Positions 8,619 through 16,600 of a stretch of 64,000 nucleotides of DNA are shown here, one piece after another. Source of the stretch: an uncultured Bacilli bacterium (GTDB taxonomy: Bacteria; Bacillota_I; Bacilli_A; RF39; UBA660). The position numbers and the translations under genes are program-made. The DNA lies in contig CAKOOR010000006.1 in assembly GCA_934098505.1 (NCBI GenBank), positions 1 through 64,000 of the forward strand, read 5' to 3'. Under the pieces are notes generated by a model. It saw only the letters and a program-made list of their open reading frames with translations. It was not told the origin of the DNA and did no database searches. The number at the start of each line of letters is the position of its first letter. The stretch's first letter is position 1.

Positions 8619-8987
8619 CTATATTACTTCACTAGCAAGAGATACGATCTTCATATAATCTTTATCACGAAGTTCTCTTGCAACTGGTCCTAAAACTCTT
8701 GTTCCAACTGGACTCTTATCATCTTTAATTAAAACGCAAGCATTATCATCAAATTTGATATAAGAACCATCTTTTCTTCTAACGCCTTCAACGCTTCTTA
8801 CAATAACTGCTTTAACTACTTTACCTTCAGGAATATTAGAGTTTGGAATAGCCTTTTTAACAGTTCCAACAACTACATCTCCAATATTACCATATTTAAC
8901 TTTAGAGCCACCCATTACGCGAATAACAAGCAATTCTCTTGGTCCTGAATTATCAGCAACTTTTAATCTACTTTCTTGCATTACCAT
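8619..8987 (-). CDS. rplN: 50S ribosomal protein L14
   Basis: L14, 122 aa, at the subunit interface. ESRLKVADNSGPRELLVIRV near the N terminus and GPVARELRDKDYMKIVSLA at the C terminus are family signatures. It follows rpsQ by 11 bases and precedes rplX. Confidence 0.97.
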   Translation of the reverse strand: MVMQESRLKVADNSGPRELLVIRVMGGSKVKYGNIGDVVVGTVKKAIPNSNIPEGKVVKAVIVRSVEGVRRKDGSYIKFDDNACVLIKDDKSPVGTRVLGPVARELRDKDYMKIVSLASEVI

Positions 8988-8998
8988 AATGATACCTC

Positions 8999-9259
8999 CT
9001 ATAGAATTACAGCTTCTTCTACTACTTTAACTAGTTCAAATCTCTTAGTTTTAGATAATGGTCTAGTAGCAGCAATTCTTACTGTATCTCCTTCTTTAGC
9101 CACATTATTTTCATCATGAGCTACATATTTTTTAGAGTATTTAACTCTCTTACCATAAAGTGGATGATTTTTATAAGTTTCAACTAAAACAGTAATAGTT
9201 TTATCGCATTTAGCAGATACAACTTTACCTATAAGTTCAGCTCTTTTAGTTTCTGCCAT
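8999..9259 (-). CDS. rpsQ: 30S ribosomal protein S17
   Basis: S17, 86 aa from the chosen ATG (MAETKRAELIGKVVS). The frame is open for 12 more codons upstream, but those residues are not family-like and would overlap rpmC, whose stop lies just two bases before the ATG. The OB-fold motif KTITVLVETYKNHPLYGKRVKYSKKY is intact. Confidence 0.95.
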   Translation of the reverse strand: MAETKRAELIGKVVSAKCDKTITVLVETYKNHPLYGKRVKYSKKYVAHDENNVAKEGDTVRIAATRPLSKTKRFELVKVVEEAVIL

Positions 9260-9260
9260 A

Positions 9261-9467
9261 TTAGTTTTCTCCTCCTTCTGATAATTCTCTTTCACGAAGA
9301 ATAGTTTTCATTCTCGCTACATCTTTTCTTAATTCATGGATTTTAGAAGGTTTTTCTAAACTTCCAGTTGATTGTTTAAATCTTAAATCTAATAATTCTT
9401 TTTTAGATTCAGTAATTTTCTTAGTTAAATCTTCACTAGTTAATTTTCTTAATTCATTAACCTTCAT
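9261..9467 (-). CDS. rpmC: 50S ribosomal protein L29
   Basis: L29, 68 aa, a two-helix protein at the peptide exit tunnel where SRP and trigger factor dock. The start MKVNELRKLTSEDL and the LLDLRFKQSTGSLEKPSKIHELRKDVAR block are typical. Its start overlaps the end of rplP by 11 bases, implying translational coupling. Confidence 0.96.
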   Translation of the reverse strand: MKVNELRKLTSEDLTKKITESKKELLDLRFKQSTGSLEKPSKIHELRKDVARMKTILRERELSEGGEN

Positions 9468-9882
9468 TAGAAATACCTTCTTTCTTTACAAATTTGCATG
9501 TAACAGGTAATTTATGAGAAGCAAGACGAAGTGCCTCACGAGCAGTTGCTTCATCTACATCGCTGATTTCAAACATAATCTTACCTTTTTTAACTACAGC
9601 AACCCAATCATCAACATTACCTTTTCCGGTACCTTGACGAGTTTCTAGTGGTTTTTTAGTTAATGCTAAATGTGGGAAAATATTAATATATACTTTGCCA
9701 CCACGTTTCATATAACGTGTCATAGCAATACGAGCAGCCTCAATTTGACGAGCAGAAATCCAAGCGCCTTCTTTAGCCATTAGACCATAATCGCCTAAAT
9801 GAAGTTCTGTATTACCCTTAGCATGTCCATCGTAACTTACTCTATGAGGTTTACGATATTTAGTTCTTTTTGGAATTAACAT
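9457..9882 (-). CDS. rplP: 50S ribosomal protein L16
   Basis: L16, 141 aa, essential for the A-site region of the large subunit. MLIPKRTKYRKPHR, the GxYGLMAKEGAWISARQIEAARIAMTR-type core and the RQGTGKGNVDDWVAVVK stretch are conserved. It overlaps the 3' end of rpsC by 23 bases and the start of rpmC by 11 bases. Confidence 0.97.
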   Translation of the reverse strand: MLIPKRTKYRKPHRVSYDGHAKGNTELHLGDYGLMAKEGAWISARQIEAARIAMTRYMKRGGKVYINIFPHLALTKKPLETRQGTGKGNVDDWVAVVKKGKIMFEISDVDEATAREALRLASHKLPVTCKFVKKEGISNEG

Positions 9883-10540
9883 TTATAGTCTCTCCCTTCT
9901 TAACATTTTTAGTTGGAAGAATTTCTCCTTTATAAATCCAAACTTTAACACCAATGATACCATAAGTAGTTAAAGCCTCAGCAGTACCATAATCAATGTC
10001 AGCACGAACAGTATGTAAAGGAACAGTACCTTCTGTATAACCTTCGTTTCTTGCCATTTCAGCACCACCAACACGACCAGATACTAAAGTTTTAATACCC
10101 TTAGCACCAGCCTTCATAGCATTTCTAATTGCACGTTTTTGAACACTTCTAAATGGTGCTCTTGCTTCAATTTGTAAAGCAATATTTTGTGCAACAATTT
10201 GTGCATTTAAATCTGGATTTTTAACTTCAACGATAGATAAATAAATATCTTCGCCAACTAATTTTTTTAATTTATTTCTTAATTTTTCGATGTCTTCTCC
10301 ACCCTTACCAATGATTACTCCTGGTTTAGCAGATTTAATAGTAACATCGCATCTTTTGTCATTTCTTTCAATAACGATTGAGGCAACTGCTGCTTCTTTT
10401 AGTTCTTTTGCTAAGAATGAACGAATTTTAATATCATTATTTAAACATTTAGCAAAATTATTATTGTTGGCAAACCATTTAGATTCCCAATCTTTATTAA
10501 CACCAATTCTTAAGCCAATTGGACTTACCTTTTGTCCCAT
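9860..10540 (-). CDS. rpsC: 30S ribosomal protein S3
   Basis: S3, 226 aa, part of the mRNA entry tunnel and helicase. MGQKVSPIGLRIGVNKDWESKW and the KH motif GVIIGKGGEDIEKLRNKL are clear, followed by the C-terminal domain RAPFRSVQKRAIRNAMKAGAKG. It overlaps the rplV stop by one base and rplP by 23 bases. Confidence 0.97.
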   Translation of the reverse strand: MGQKVSPIGLRIGVNKDWESKWFANNNNFAKCLNNDIKIRSFLAKELKEAAVASIVIERNDKRCDVTIKSAKPGVIIGKGGEDIEKLRNKLKKLVGEDIYLSIVEVKNPDLNAQIVAQNIALQIEARAPFRSVQKRAIRNAMKAGAKGIKTLVSGRVGGAEMARNEGYTEGTVPLHTVRADIDYGTAEALTTYGIIGVKVWIYKGEILPTKNVKKGETINVNSKKN

Positions 10541-10887
10541 TATTTTGCCTCCTTAACGTTATCACTAACTTTAATAGTTATATGACTAGTACGTTTATCG
10601 TGTCTATCAACATTTGAACGACTACCAAATCTAATTTTCTTACGAGTTACACCTGGATTAATGTAACATTCACTGATAACTAGATCGGATTCTTTAGCGC
10701 CATTATTATTAACAGCGTTTGCAACAGCACTATTTAAAACTTTGCTGATTAAACGACTAGCTTTTGTATTTGTATTAGCTAAAATACCTTGTGCAGTCTT
10801 AACATCCTTACCACGAACTAAATCAAGAGTCATTCTTGCTTTGCGTGGAGGAACTTGTGCACCTTTATGTATTGCGTATGCTTCCAT
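10540..10887 (-). CDS. rplV: 50S ribosomal protein L22
   Basis: L22, 115 aa, whose long hairpin lines the exit tunnel (macrolide site). PPRKARMTLDLVRGKDV at the start and RKKIRFGSRSNVDRHDKRTSHITI near the end fit the family, although the tunnel hairpin usually reads RA.GRA. and here reads IRFGSRSN. It lies between rpsS and rpsC. Confidence 0.96.
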   Translation of the reverse strand: MEAYAIHKGAQVPPRKARMTLDLVRGKDVKTAQGILANTNTKASRLISKVLNSAVANAVNNNGAKESDLVISECYINPGVTRKKIRFGSRSNVDRHDKRTSHITIKVSDNVKEAK

Positions 10888-10901
10888 TCTAATTATCCTT
10901 C

Positions 10902-11165
10902 CTATTTTTGACCAGCATGGCCACCAAATTTACGAGTTAACGCAAATTCACCAAGCTTATGTCCTACCATATCTTCAGTTATATAAACTGGAATAAATTC
11001 TTTTCCGTTATGAACAGCAATTGTATGTCCTACAAAGTCAGGGAAAATTGTTGAACGACGTGAATAAGTTTTAACAACTTCTTTTTTACCAGTTTCATTT
11101 AATTTTTGAACTTTCTTAAGTAATCTATCGAATACATAAGGTCCTTTTTTTAAACTTCTTGCCAT
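10902..11165 (-). CDS. rpsS: 30S ribosomal protein S19
   Basis: S19, 87 aa, in the head of the small subunit. MARSLKKGPYVFDRLLKK and the C-terminal GHKLGEFALTRKFGGHAGQK are diagnostic. It ends in TAG, evidence that TAG is a normal stop in this genome. Neighbours rplB and rplV are in the S10-operon order. Confidence 0.97.
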   Translation of the reverse strand: MARSLKKGPYVFDRLLKKVQKLNETGKKEVVKTYSRRSTIFPDFVGHTIAVHNGKEFIPVYITEDMVGHKLGEFALTRKFGGHAGQK

Positions 11166-11178
11166 TATTTAAATCCTC

Positions 11179-12009
11179 CTATTTCTTTCTACGACTAACA
11201 ATTAACTTGTCAGATGCTTTTTTATTTTTTCTAGTCTTTAAGCCTAGAGCAGGTTTACCCCAAGGAGTCATTGGTGCCTTACGTCCAATTGGAGTACGGC
11301 CTTCACCACCACCATGTGGGTGATCATTAGGGTTCATAACAGAACCACGGTTTGTTGGATTAACGCCCATATGACGTTTTCTACCAGCCTTACCAATATT
11401 TACAAGTTCAAAATCTTCATTACCTACAACACCGATTGTAGCCATACAAGTACCAAGAACTTTTCTTGTTTCGCCTGATTGTAATCTTAACATTACATAT
11501 TTACCTTCACGGCCAAGAATTTGTGCACTGGCACCAGCAGAACGAGCTAGTTCAGCACCCTTTCCAGGTTGAAGTTCGATGCAATGAACAACAGTACCAA
11601 CAGGAATAACTTCTAGAGGAAGAGCATTACCAACTTTAATATCAGCATCTCTACCAGATTCAACAATCATTCCTACTTTTAAATCTTTTGGTGCGATAAT
11701 ATATCTTTTTTCACCATCTAAATAATTAATAAGAGCAATATTAGCATTACGATTTGGATCATATTCAATAGTAGCAACTTTACCAGTTACACCAGTCTTA
11801 TTTCTCTTAAAATCAATTATTCTATATTTTTGTTTAGCGCCGCCACCAATGTGTTGAACAGTCATTCTACCTTGATTATTTCTACCACCAGATTTAGTCT
11901 TTTTAACTAAAAGGCTTTTTTCAGGAGTAGTAGTAGTAATTTCTGTATTAGCAAGTGTCGACATACCTCTTCTACCATTAGTAGTAGGTTTATATTTCTT
12001 AATTGGCAT
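11179..12009 (-). CDS. rplB: 50S ribosomal protein L2
   Basis: L2, 276 aa, required for subunit association and peptidyl transfer. It has the NNQGRMTVQHIGGGAKQKYRIIDFKR region, the central SH3-like domain and the GVNPTNRGSVMNPNDHPHGGGEGRTP loop with the conserved histidine. Length and order (rplW-rplB-rpsS) are standard. Confidence 0.97.
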   Translation of the reverse strand: MPIKKYKPTTNGRRGMSTLANTEITTTTPEKSLLVKKTKSGGRNNQGRMTVQHIGGGAKQKYRIIDFKRNKTGVTGKVATIEYDPNRNANIALINYLDGEKRYIIAPKDLKVGMIVESGRDADIKVGNALPLEVIPVGTVVHCIELQPGKGAELARSAGASAQILGREGKYVMLRLQSGETRKVLGTCMATIGVVGNEDFELVNIGKAGRKRHMGVNPTNRGSVMNPNDHPHGGGEGRTPIGRKAPMTPWGKPALGLKTRKNKKASDKLIVSRRKK

Positions 12010-12025
12010 AATATCAGCTCCTATC

Positions 12026-12301
12026 CTAATATTCTATCTTTTCGCCATCTTTTAATGTAACGATAGCTTTCTTGTAAGTCTTAGTTTTACCTGTATAACG
12101 ACCTACTCTTTTACTTTTTGCTTTAGTATTTACAGTATTAACGCTTGCAACCTTAACACCAAAATATTTTTCAATAGCATTTTTAATTTGGATTTTGTTA
12201 GCACTTTTACTAACTTTAAATGTATATACACCATTATTTTTAGCATACATAGATTTTTCAGTTATAACAGGTGCAATAATTACATCAGTATAATCTTTCA
12301 T
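12026..12301 (-). CDS. rplW: 50S ribosomal protein L23
   Basis: L23, 91 aa, at the tunnel exit and the docking site for trigger factor and SRP. PVITEKSMYAKNNGVYTFKV and the VNTVNTKAKSKRVGRYTGKT loop identify it. It overlaps the rplD stop by one base. Confidence 0.96.
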   Translation of the reverse strand: MKDYTDVIIAPVITEKSMYAKNNGVYTFKVSKSANKIQIKNAIEKYFGVKVASVNTVNTKAKSKRVGRYTGKTKTYKKAIVTLKDGEKIEY

Positions 12302-12924
12302 TATTTAAGTGCCTCCTCTATCATTTTAACAGCAGCTTCTTCAACAACTACGTAATCAGCATTTACTAAATCATAGCAGTTAACCTCATCGCTCATAAGT
12401 GTATAAGTATAACCAAGATTTCTTGTTGCTAAATATAGATTAGCAGCTTCATCAGCAGTTACAAATAACACTTTGCCGTCTAAGCCTAAAGTCTTAATTA
12501 ATTCTTTAACTGTCTTAGTCTTGCTATCAGCAAGTTCTAAAGAATCAACAACGATTAATTCTTTATTTTTAACTTTATCAGTTAAAGCACTCTTAAGAGC
12601 TAAGCTTCTTTCTTTTTTATTCATTTTGAATGTGTAATCACGAGGAACTACGCCACCAGCGATTCCACCACCGCGCCATTGTGTAGCACGAATACTACCT
12701 TGACGAGCACGTCCAGTACCTTTTTGTCTCCAAGGTTTTCTTCCACCACCAGATACTTCAGCAACTGTCTTAGTTTTTGCAGTTCCTTGTCTAGTAGCAG
12801 CAAGTTGTAAATCGATTGCTTTTTTCAAAACAACTTCATTTACTTCAATACCAAACACTTTGGCATTTAATGTTAAATCTTTAGTTTTTTCATTTTTTAA
12901 ATTCTTTACTTCAACTTTTGCCAT
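12301..12924 (-). CDS. rplD: 50S ribosomal protein L4
   Basis: L4, 207 aa. The conserved tunnel loop GGGRKPWRQKGTGRARQGSIR and FMNKKERxLALKSALTDK-like helix are present. In other bacteria L4 can repress the S10 operon; a leader hairpin upstream of rpsJ would be the place, but no direct evidence for that is seen here. It follows rplC by 23 bases. Confidence 0.97.
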   Translation of the reverse strand: MAKVEVKNLKNEKTKDLTLNAKVFGIEVNEVVLKKAIDLQLAATRQGTAKTKTVAEVSGGGRKPWRQKGTGRARQGSIRATQWRGGGIAGGVVPRDYTFKMNKKERSLALKSALTDKVKNKELIVVDSLELADSKTKTVKELIKTLGLDGKVLFVTADEAANLYLATRNLGYTYTLMSDEVNCYDLVNADYVVVEEAAVKMIEEALK

Positions 12925-12947
12925 AGATTAATCACCTTTCTAGAAAA

Positions 12948-13667
12948 TTAATTTTCTTGGCTTTCTTCTTTAGCTTCTGCATCGTCGTTAGCAACGCTAT
13001 CAACAACTGTTTCGTATGAAACTAATTCATTATTTTCTGCTTTTCTTTCATTTTTAGCAGCAGATTTAATTAAAACTAAAGATTGTTTTGCACCTGGAAC
13101 ATTACCACTAACTAAAATATAGTTTTCAGCTGGATTTGCTTCAACTACTACTAAATTTTGAATAGTAACAGTTTCGCAACCCATATGTCCTGGTAATGCC
13201 TTACCTGGTAATACTCTCATTGGTCTCATAGTACCCATTGAACCTGGTCTTCTATGATAACGTGATCCGTGTGCAGATGGACCACTCTTTTGGCCATGGC
13301 GTTTAATAACACCTTGTGTTCCGTGACCTTTACTTGTTCCTGTAACATCTACTACTTCACCAGTAGCAAATAAGGAAGCATCTATTGTATCCCCTAAGTT
13401 ATAAGAGCCTTCATAATCTCTTATTTCTTTTAAGAAGCGCTTAGGATTTGTATTAGCCTTTTTAGCATGACCAATACTAGCTTTAGTGGCGTTCTTTTCT
13501 TTTTTGTCACATACGCCTAATTGAATTGCATTATAACCATCATTTTCAACAGTTTTAACTTGCATAACAGTATTTTTTTCAACTTCAATTACTGTGACAG
13601 GAATTACTTTACCTTCTTTAGTGAAGACTTCAGTCATTCCAACCTTACGTCCTAAGATTCCTTTCAT
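12948..13667 (-). CDS. rplC: 50S ribosomal protein L3 with acidic C-terminal tail
   Basis: L3, 239 aa, about 30 residues longer than the usual 205-212. The body is normal: MKGILGRKVGMTEVFTKEGK, GTSKGHGTQGVIKRHG and the RMGGxxG-like PMRVLPGKALPGHMGCETVT. The extra part is the final ~32 residues, rich in Glu/Asp/Asn (NDDAEAKEESQEN at the end), probably disordered. It lies directly downstream of rpsJ. Confidence 0.97.
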   Translation of the reverse strand: MKGILGRKVGMTEVFTKEGKVIPVTVIEVEKNTVMQVKTVENDGYNAIQLGVCDKKEKNATKASIGHAKKANTNPKRFLKEIRDYEGSYNLGDTIDASLFATGEVVDVTGTSKGHGTQGVIKRHGQKSGPSAHGSRYHRRPGSMGTMRPMRVLPGKALPGHMGCETVTIQNLVVVEANPAENYILVSGNVPGAKQSLVLIKSAAKNERKAENNELVSYETVVDSVANDDAEAKEESQEN

Positions 13668-13687
13668 AATTTTTCCTCCATTATTTA

Positions 13688-13993
13688 TTATAATTGTTTA
13701 ATACTAATTGCAACTCCACTTGGTAAGTCTAAACGACTTAGAGCTTCAATAGTTTCTTTACTAGGTTCTTTTACTTCAATTAGTCTCTTATGAGTACGTG
13801 ATTCAAATTGTTCACGTGCATCTTTGTACTTATGTACAGCTCTTAATACTGTAACCTTTTCGATTTCAGTAGGAAGAGGAATTGGACCAGAAATAGTTCC
13901 CCCAGTTCTTTTTACAACATCTACAATCTTACCAGCAGCTAAATCAATACTTCTATGATCATATGCTTTAAGATTAATGCGTATTTTTGACAT
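13688..13993 (-). CDS. rpsJ: 30S ribosomal protein S10
   Basis: S10 (NusE), 101 aa, a ribosomal head protein that also takes part in Nus antitermination complexes. IRINLKAYDHRSID and the SGPIPLPTEIEKVTVLR loop are characteristic. It is the first gene of the superoperon; a GGGAGG ribosome site precedes the ATG and a promoter-like pair lies about 145 bases upstream. Confidence 0.97.
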   Translation of the reverse strand: MSKIRINLKAYDHRSIDLAAGKIVDVVKRTGGTISGPIPLPTEIEKVTVLRAVHKYKDAREQFESRTHKRLIEVKEPSKETIEALSRLDLPSGVAISIKQL

Positions 13994-14062
13994 TATATGT
14001 CCTCCCTTCGCCTATATCTAGTATAGACTTGCTCCGTAATGAATTACCTGAATTTGGTATTT

Positions 14063-14084
14063 TTGATTAATTTTTATCAATCAA
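14063..14084 (-). promoter_or_regulatory. hairpin in the rpsJ leader
   Basis: A 6-bp stem (TTGATT pairing with AATCAA) with a 10-base loop lies in the predicted 5' leader of the ribosomal superoperon, about 70 bases before the rpsJ start. A second small inverted repeat (CTATA...TATAG) lies nearer the ribosome site. These could be parts of an autoregulatory leader, but no known r-protein leader family was recognised. Confidence 0.3.
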
Positions 14085-14136
14085 CCTTACCTAGCGTATC
14101 AGCAACCTCACACATCCCTGCAGTCATACAATCAAA

Positions 14137-14166
14137 ATAATACCATACATTATGCCTGAAAATCAA
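14137..14166 (-). promoter_or_regulatory. promoter of the ribosomal superoperon
   Basis: On the minus strand TTGATT and TATTAT are separated by 18 bases. The predicted transcript starts near 14130 and has a leader of about 137 bases before rpsJ. This is the best sigma-A-like pair in the spacer, in the position expected for the main promoter of the 29-gene unit. Confidence 0.55.
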
Positions 14167-14434
14167 GCATTTTTTTAAACTTTCGATCAAATTTTTTGAA
14201 CCTAATTTTTTATTAAAAATTTACTAAGTTAAACAAATTTTTCTACAATATTAACAGTTTGCTTAATAAATAAAAAAATAATATCAAGGCCTTAATTTAA
14301 CATTATCTATTGAATAAAAAACATTATCTTATTTTTTTATATACTCGATACTCGCTATAAAATTTAGCGTTATTAATTAAAGCCCCCGTCATCTTATCCT
14401 AAAACTTAATCATCCCTATTTCTTTTTTTCAAAA

Positions 14435-14484
14435 TAAAAAGAATGCAATATTCAATCACGTATTGTAATTAATATTACATTCTT
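14435..14484 (-). terminator. terminator of the gpmI transcript
   Basis: A 14-bp stem (14439-14452 with 14471-14484, one G-T pair) with an 18-base loop, followed on the minus strand by TTTATTTTG. It lies about 280 bases beyond the gpmI stop and before the rpsJ promoter, so it separates the two units. Confidence 0.7.
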
Positions 14485-14581
14485 ATCTCATTTTAAGATA
14501 TTATCTAAATTTTCAATCATCAAATAATAGCCTTGCAGAATTAGCTTTATTTGGCTTTAGCCAAATAGTTAATAATTTATA

Positions 14582-14698
14582 TTAAATAACTTAATACTAA
14601 GAAGTTAAATAATTTAATACTAGCTAGTTAAATAACTTAATACTAAACAACTTAATAATTTAATACCAGCTAACTAAATAATTTAACACTAAATAATC
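14582..14698. repeat. degenerate tandem repeat, unit about 23 bases
   Basis: Five head-to-tail units, 23 or 24 bases long, are visible at 14582, 14605, 14628, 14652 and 14675; a sixth, more decayed copy follows. The core of each is (T)TAAATAA[CT]TTAATACTA. Units differ at several positions, so this is an old or slipping satellite rather than a fresh duplication. No spacer-repeat alternation is present. Confidence 0.75.
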
Positions 14699-14760
14699 AA
14701 ATAACATTAGGTTAATACTTTCTAATCCAACATTTTTTAATTAACAGCTGCTAACTACTC

Positions 14761-16287
14761 TTAATTTTCCTTTCCATCTTTCTCATCAACTATTAACACA
14801 TCAGTATCTTTCATCTCTGGTGGACATGCAATATCCATATACTTAAGAATAGTTGGAGCTACCATTGTTAAATCACCATTTTTTAACTTAACAGCCATAT
14901 CAGTAACAATAAAAGGCACTGGATACAATGAATGGGTAGTTATAACATTGTCATTATCATCTAACATATAATCACAATTACCATGGTCAGCCATTATAAA
15001 CAAAGTATAATCATTTTCTTTAGCCTTCGCAACAATACTGCCCAAGCAATAATCAATTACTTCTAAAGCTTCGATAGTAGCATCCAAATTACCTGTATGT
15101 CCAACCATATCAGGATTAGCAAAATTAACTAAAATAAAGTCATAATCTTTATCTAGGCATTCTAAACATTTCTTCGTAACCTCTTTACAACTCATTTCCG
15201 GCTTCAAATCATAAGTTGCTACTTTAGGACTAGGTACTAAATAGCGATCGCATTTATCTAATTTATATTCTTTACCGCCATCAAAGAAATAAGTAACATG
15301 GGCATACTTTTCGGTTTCGGCAATACGTGCTTGTGATAAACCCAATTGGGCTAAATATACTCCTAAACTATTTTTAATATCCGGCGTATCTAAGAAATGA
15401 TAAGACTTCTTTGCTTCTTCAATCGGATAAATTGTAAATACTTGTAGATTTTTATATTTAATTGTATCATACTCTTTAAAGTTATTATCTGTTAATACTT
15501 GTAAAATTTGTTTAGCACGATCAGGTCGATAATTCATCCACAAAACAACATCGCCATCATTTATCTTTGGTGTATCCTCCATAACAATTGAAGGTAGAAA
15601 TTCATCCGTTACATTCTTTTGATAGCAGAAGTTAATAGCTTCTTTTAAATTTTTAACTCTTGCACCCGTACCCATGGTAAGCATATCACTATATAGTTTA
15701 GTTCTTTCCCACTTTTTATCTCTATCCATGGCATAGTAGCGACCACAAATACTAGCAACCGCACCATAGCCATACTCTTTCAACTTAGCATTTATTTCAT
15801 CAATATAAGTACCACTAGTCATTGTTCCCGTATCACGGCCATCGCTAATAGCGTGAACATAAACTTTTTCGATACCCATTTGGTGTAAATAATCAAGCAT
15901 CCACATATTAAATTTGATATGCGAATGAATACCACCATCAGATAACAATCCCAACATATGAATAGGTTTATCATTTTCTTTGGCATACGTAACCATCTTT
16001 AAGAAATTCTCATTTTTTAAGATTTCTTTTTTATTAAACCAATCCGTTATTTCCATAAAATTTTGTTTAATTAAACGACCGGCGCCAATAGTAGTATGCC
16101 CTACTTCACTATTTCCCATTTGGCCTTTTTCTAAGCCAACAGCTCTCTCGCTAGCTAGTAATTGACTATGAGGATACTCATTCCATAACTTTTTAAAATT
16201 AGACATTTTAGCTAGTTTAACAGCATTACCATGAACAGCATTACGAAGTCCAAAACCATCTAAAATTATTGTTAATACTTTTTTCAT
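14761..16287 (-). CDS. gpmI: 2,3-bisphosphoglycerate-independent phosphoglycerate mutase
   Basis: Interconverts 3- and 2-phosphoglycerate in glycolysis, 508 aa, the usual length. It belongs to the alkaline phosphatase superfamily with two manganese ions: Asp10 in ILDGFGLR, nucleophile Ser60 in QMGNSEVGHTTIGAGR, the HAISDGRDT segment, and late metal ligands in NPDMVGHTG and MADHGNCD. A GGGAG ribosome site precedes the ATG and a promoter lies about 90 bases upstream. It is part of a dispersed glycolytic group (gap, pgk, gpmI); eno and tpiA are not in the window. Confidence 0.97.
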   Translation of the reverse strand: MKKVLTIILDGFGLRNAVHGNAVKLAKMSNFKKLWNEYPHSQLLASERAVGLEKGQMGNSEVGHTTIGAGRLIKQNFMEITDWFNKKEILKNENFLKMVTYAKENDKPIHMLGLLSDGGIHSHIKFNMWMLDYLHQMGIEKVYVHAISDGRDTGTMTSGTYIDEINAKLKEYGYGAVASICGRYYAMDRDKKWERTKLYSDMLTMGTGARVKNLKEAINFCYQKNVTDEFLPSIVMEDTPKINDGDVVLWMNYRPDRAKQILQVLTDNNFKEYDTIKYKNLQVFTIYPIEEAKKSYHFLDTPDIKNSLGVYLAQLGLSQARIAETEKYAHVTYFFDGGKEYKLDKCDRYLVPSPKVATYDLKPEMSCKEVTKKCLECLDKDYDFILVNFANPDMVGHTGNLDATIEALEVIDYCLGSIVAKAKENDYTLFIMADHGNCDYMLDDNDNVITTHSLYPVPFIVTDMAVKLKNGDLTMVAPTILKYMDIACPPEMKDTDVLIVDEKDGKEN

Positions 16288-16373
16288 TAAAAATCACTCC
16301 CAATAAATATTGATACCAAAAGATGTTTTTTAAACATTTTAAGCTCAATTTCTTTTCTTATATTAGCACTCAA

Positions 16374-16403
16374 ATATTATCATAAATAAGCTCTTATTTT
16401 CAA
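16374..16403 (-). promoter_or_regulatory. promoter of gpmI
   Basis: On the minus strand TTGAAA is followed after 16-18 bases by overlapping -10 candidates (GATAAT or TAATAT). It lies between the spo0A terminator and gpmI, so gpmI can be transcribed on its own. Confidence 0.5.
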
Positions 16404-16452
16404 GTTATATTCTAAAATTATTTTCTATTCTTTCCAGAATTTAAGTTTTTTA

Positions 16453-16469
16453 CCCTACCCGCCACTCCC
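16453..16469 (-). other. G-tract cluster, possible two-layer G-quadruplex
   Basis: On the minus strand GGGAGTGGCGGGTAGGG stands out as a G-rich island in a spacer otherwise well over 75% A+T. Four G-runs of two or more with loops of 1-3 bases fit a two-layer quadruplex pattern. It lies between the spo0A terminator and the gpmI promoter, so it would not be in the gpmI transcript if that promoter is correct. Confidence 0.4.
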
Positions 16470-16555
16470 TGAAAAATATTTCATTTTAACATAGTAAATT
16501 TTCTTTCCAATAAGTAAAAAAAGGATTACTATATCTTTATACTTTCCTATTACAT

Positions 16556-16592
16556 AAAAAAACTATCACCTTTTATCTTTTAGACGTGATAG
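16556..16592 (-). terminator. terminator of spo0A
   Basis: Minus-strand stem GCTATCAC/GTGATAGT around a 16-base loop, followed by seven T. It lies eight bases after the spo0A stop and is a clear Rho-independent terminator. Confidence 0.85.
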
Positions 16593-16600
16593 CTATATTT

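Larger units (their letters stand above)
13994..14760. other. intergenic spacer between gpmI and rpsJ
   Basis: A 767-base AT-rich spacer without a credible gene. It holds, from right to left, the degenerate 23-base repeats, a perfect short palindrome (ATTTGGC/GCCAAAT near 14550-14566), the gpmI terminator, and the rpsJ promoter and leader. No tRNA or rRNA signature was seen. Confidence 0.7.

Noticed and set aside
14582..14698. Repeats that could suggest a CRISPR array
   Set aside because: The units are directly tandem, AT-rich and degenerate, with no unique spacers between them and no cas genes.
13994..14760. Search for tRNA or rRNA genes in the large spacers
   Set aside because: No GGTTCGAATCC-type T arm or acceptor stem was found in any spacer of the window.
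16360..16369. GAGTGCTAA, half of a CIRCE heat-shock operator, upstream of gpmI
   Set aside because: The second half-site (TTAGCACTC on the other side of a nine-base spacer) is missing, so a HrcA site is not supported.
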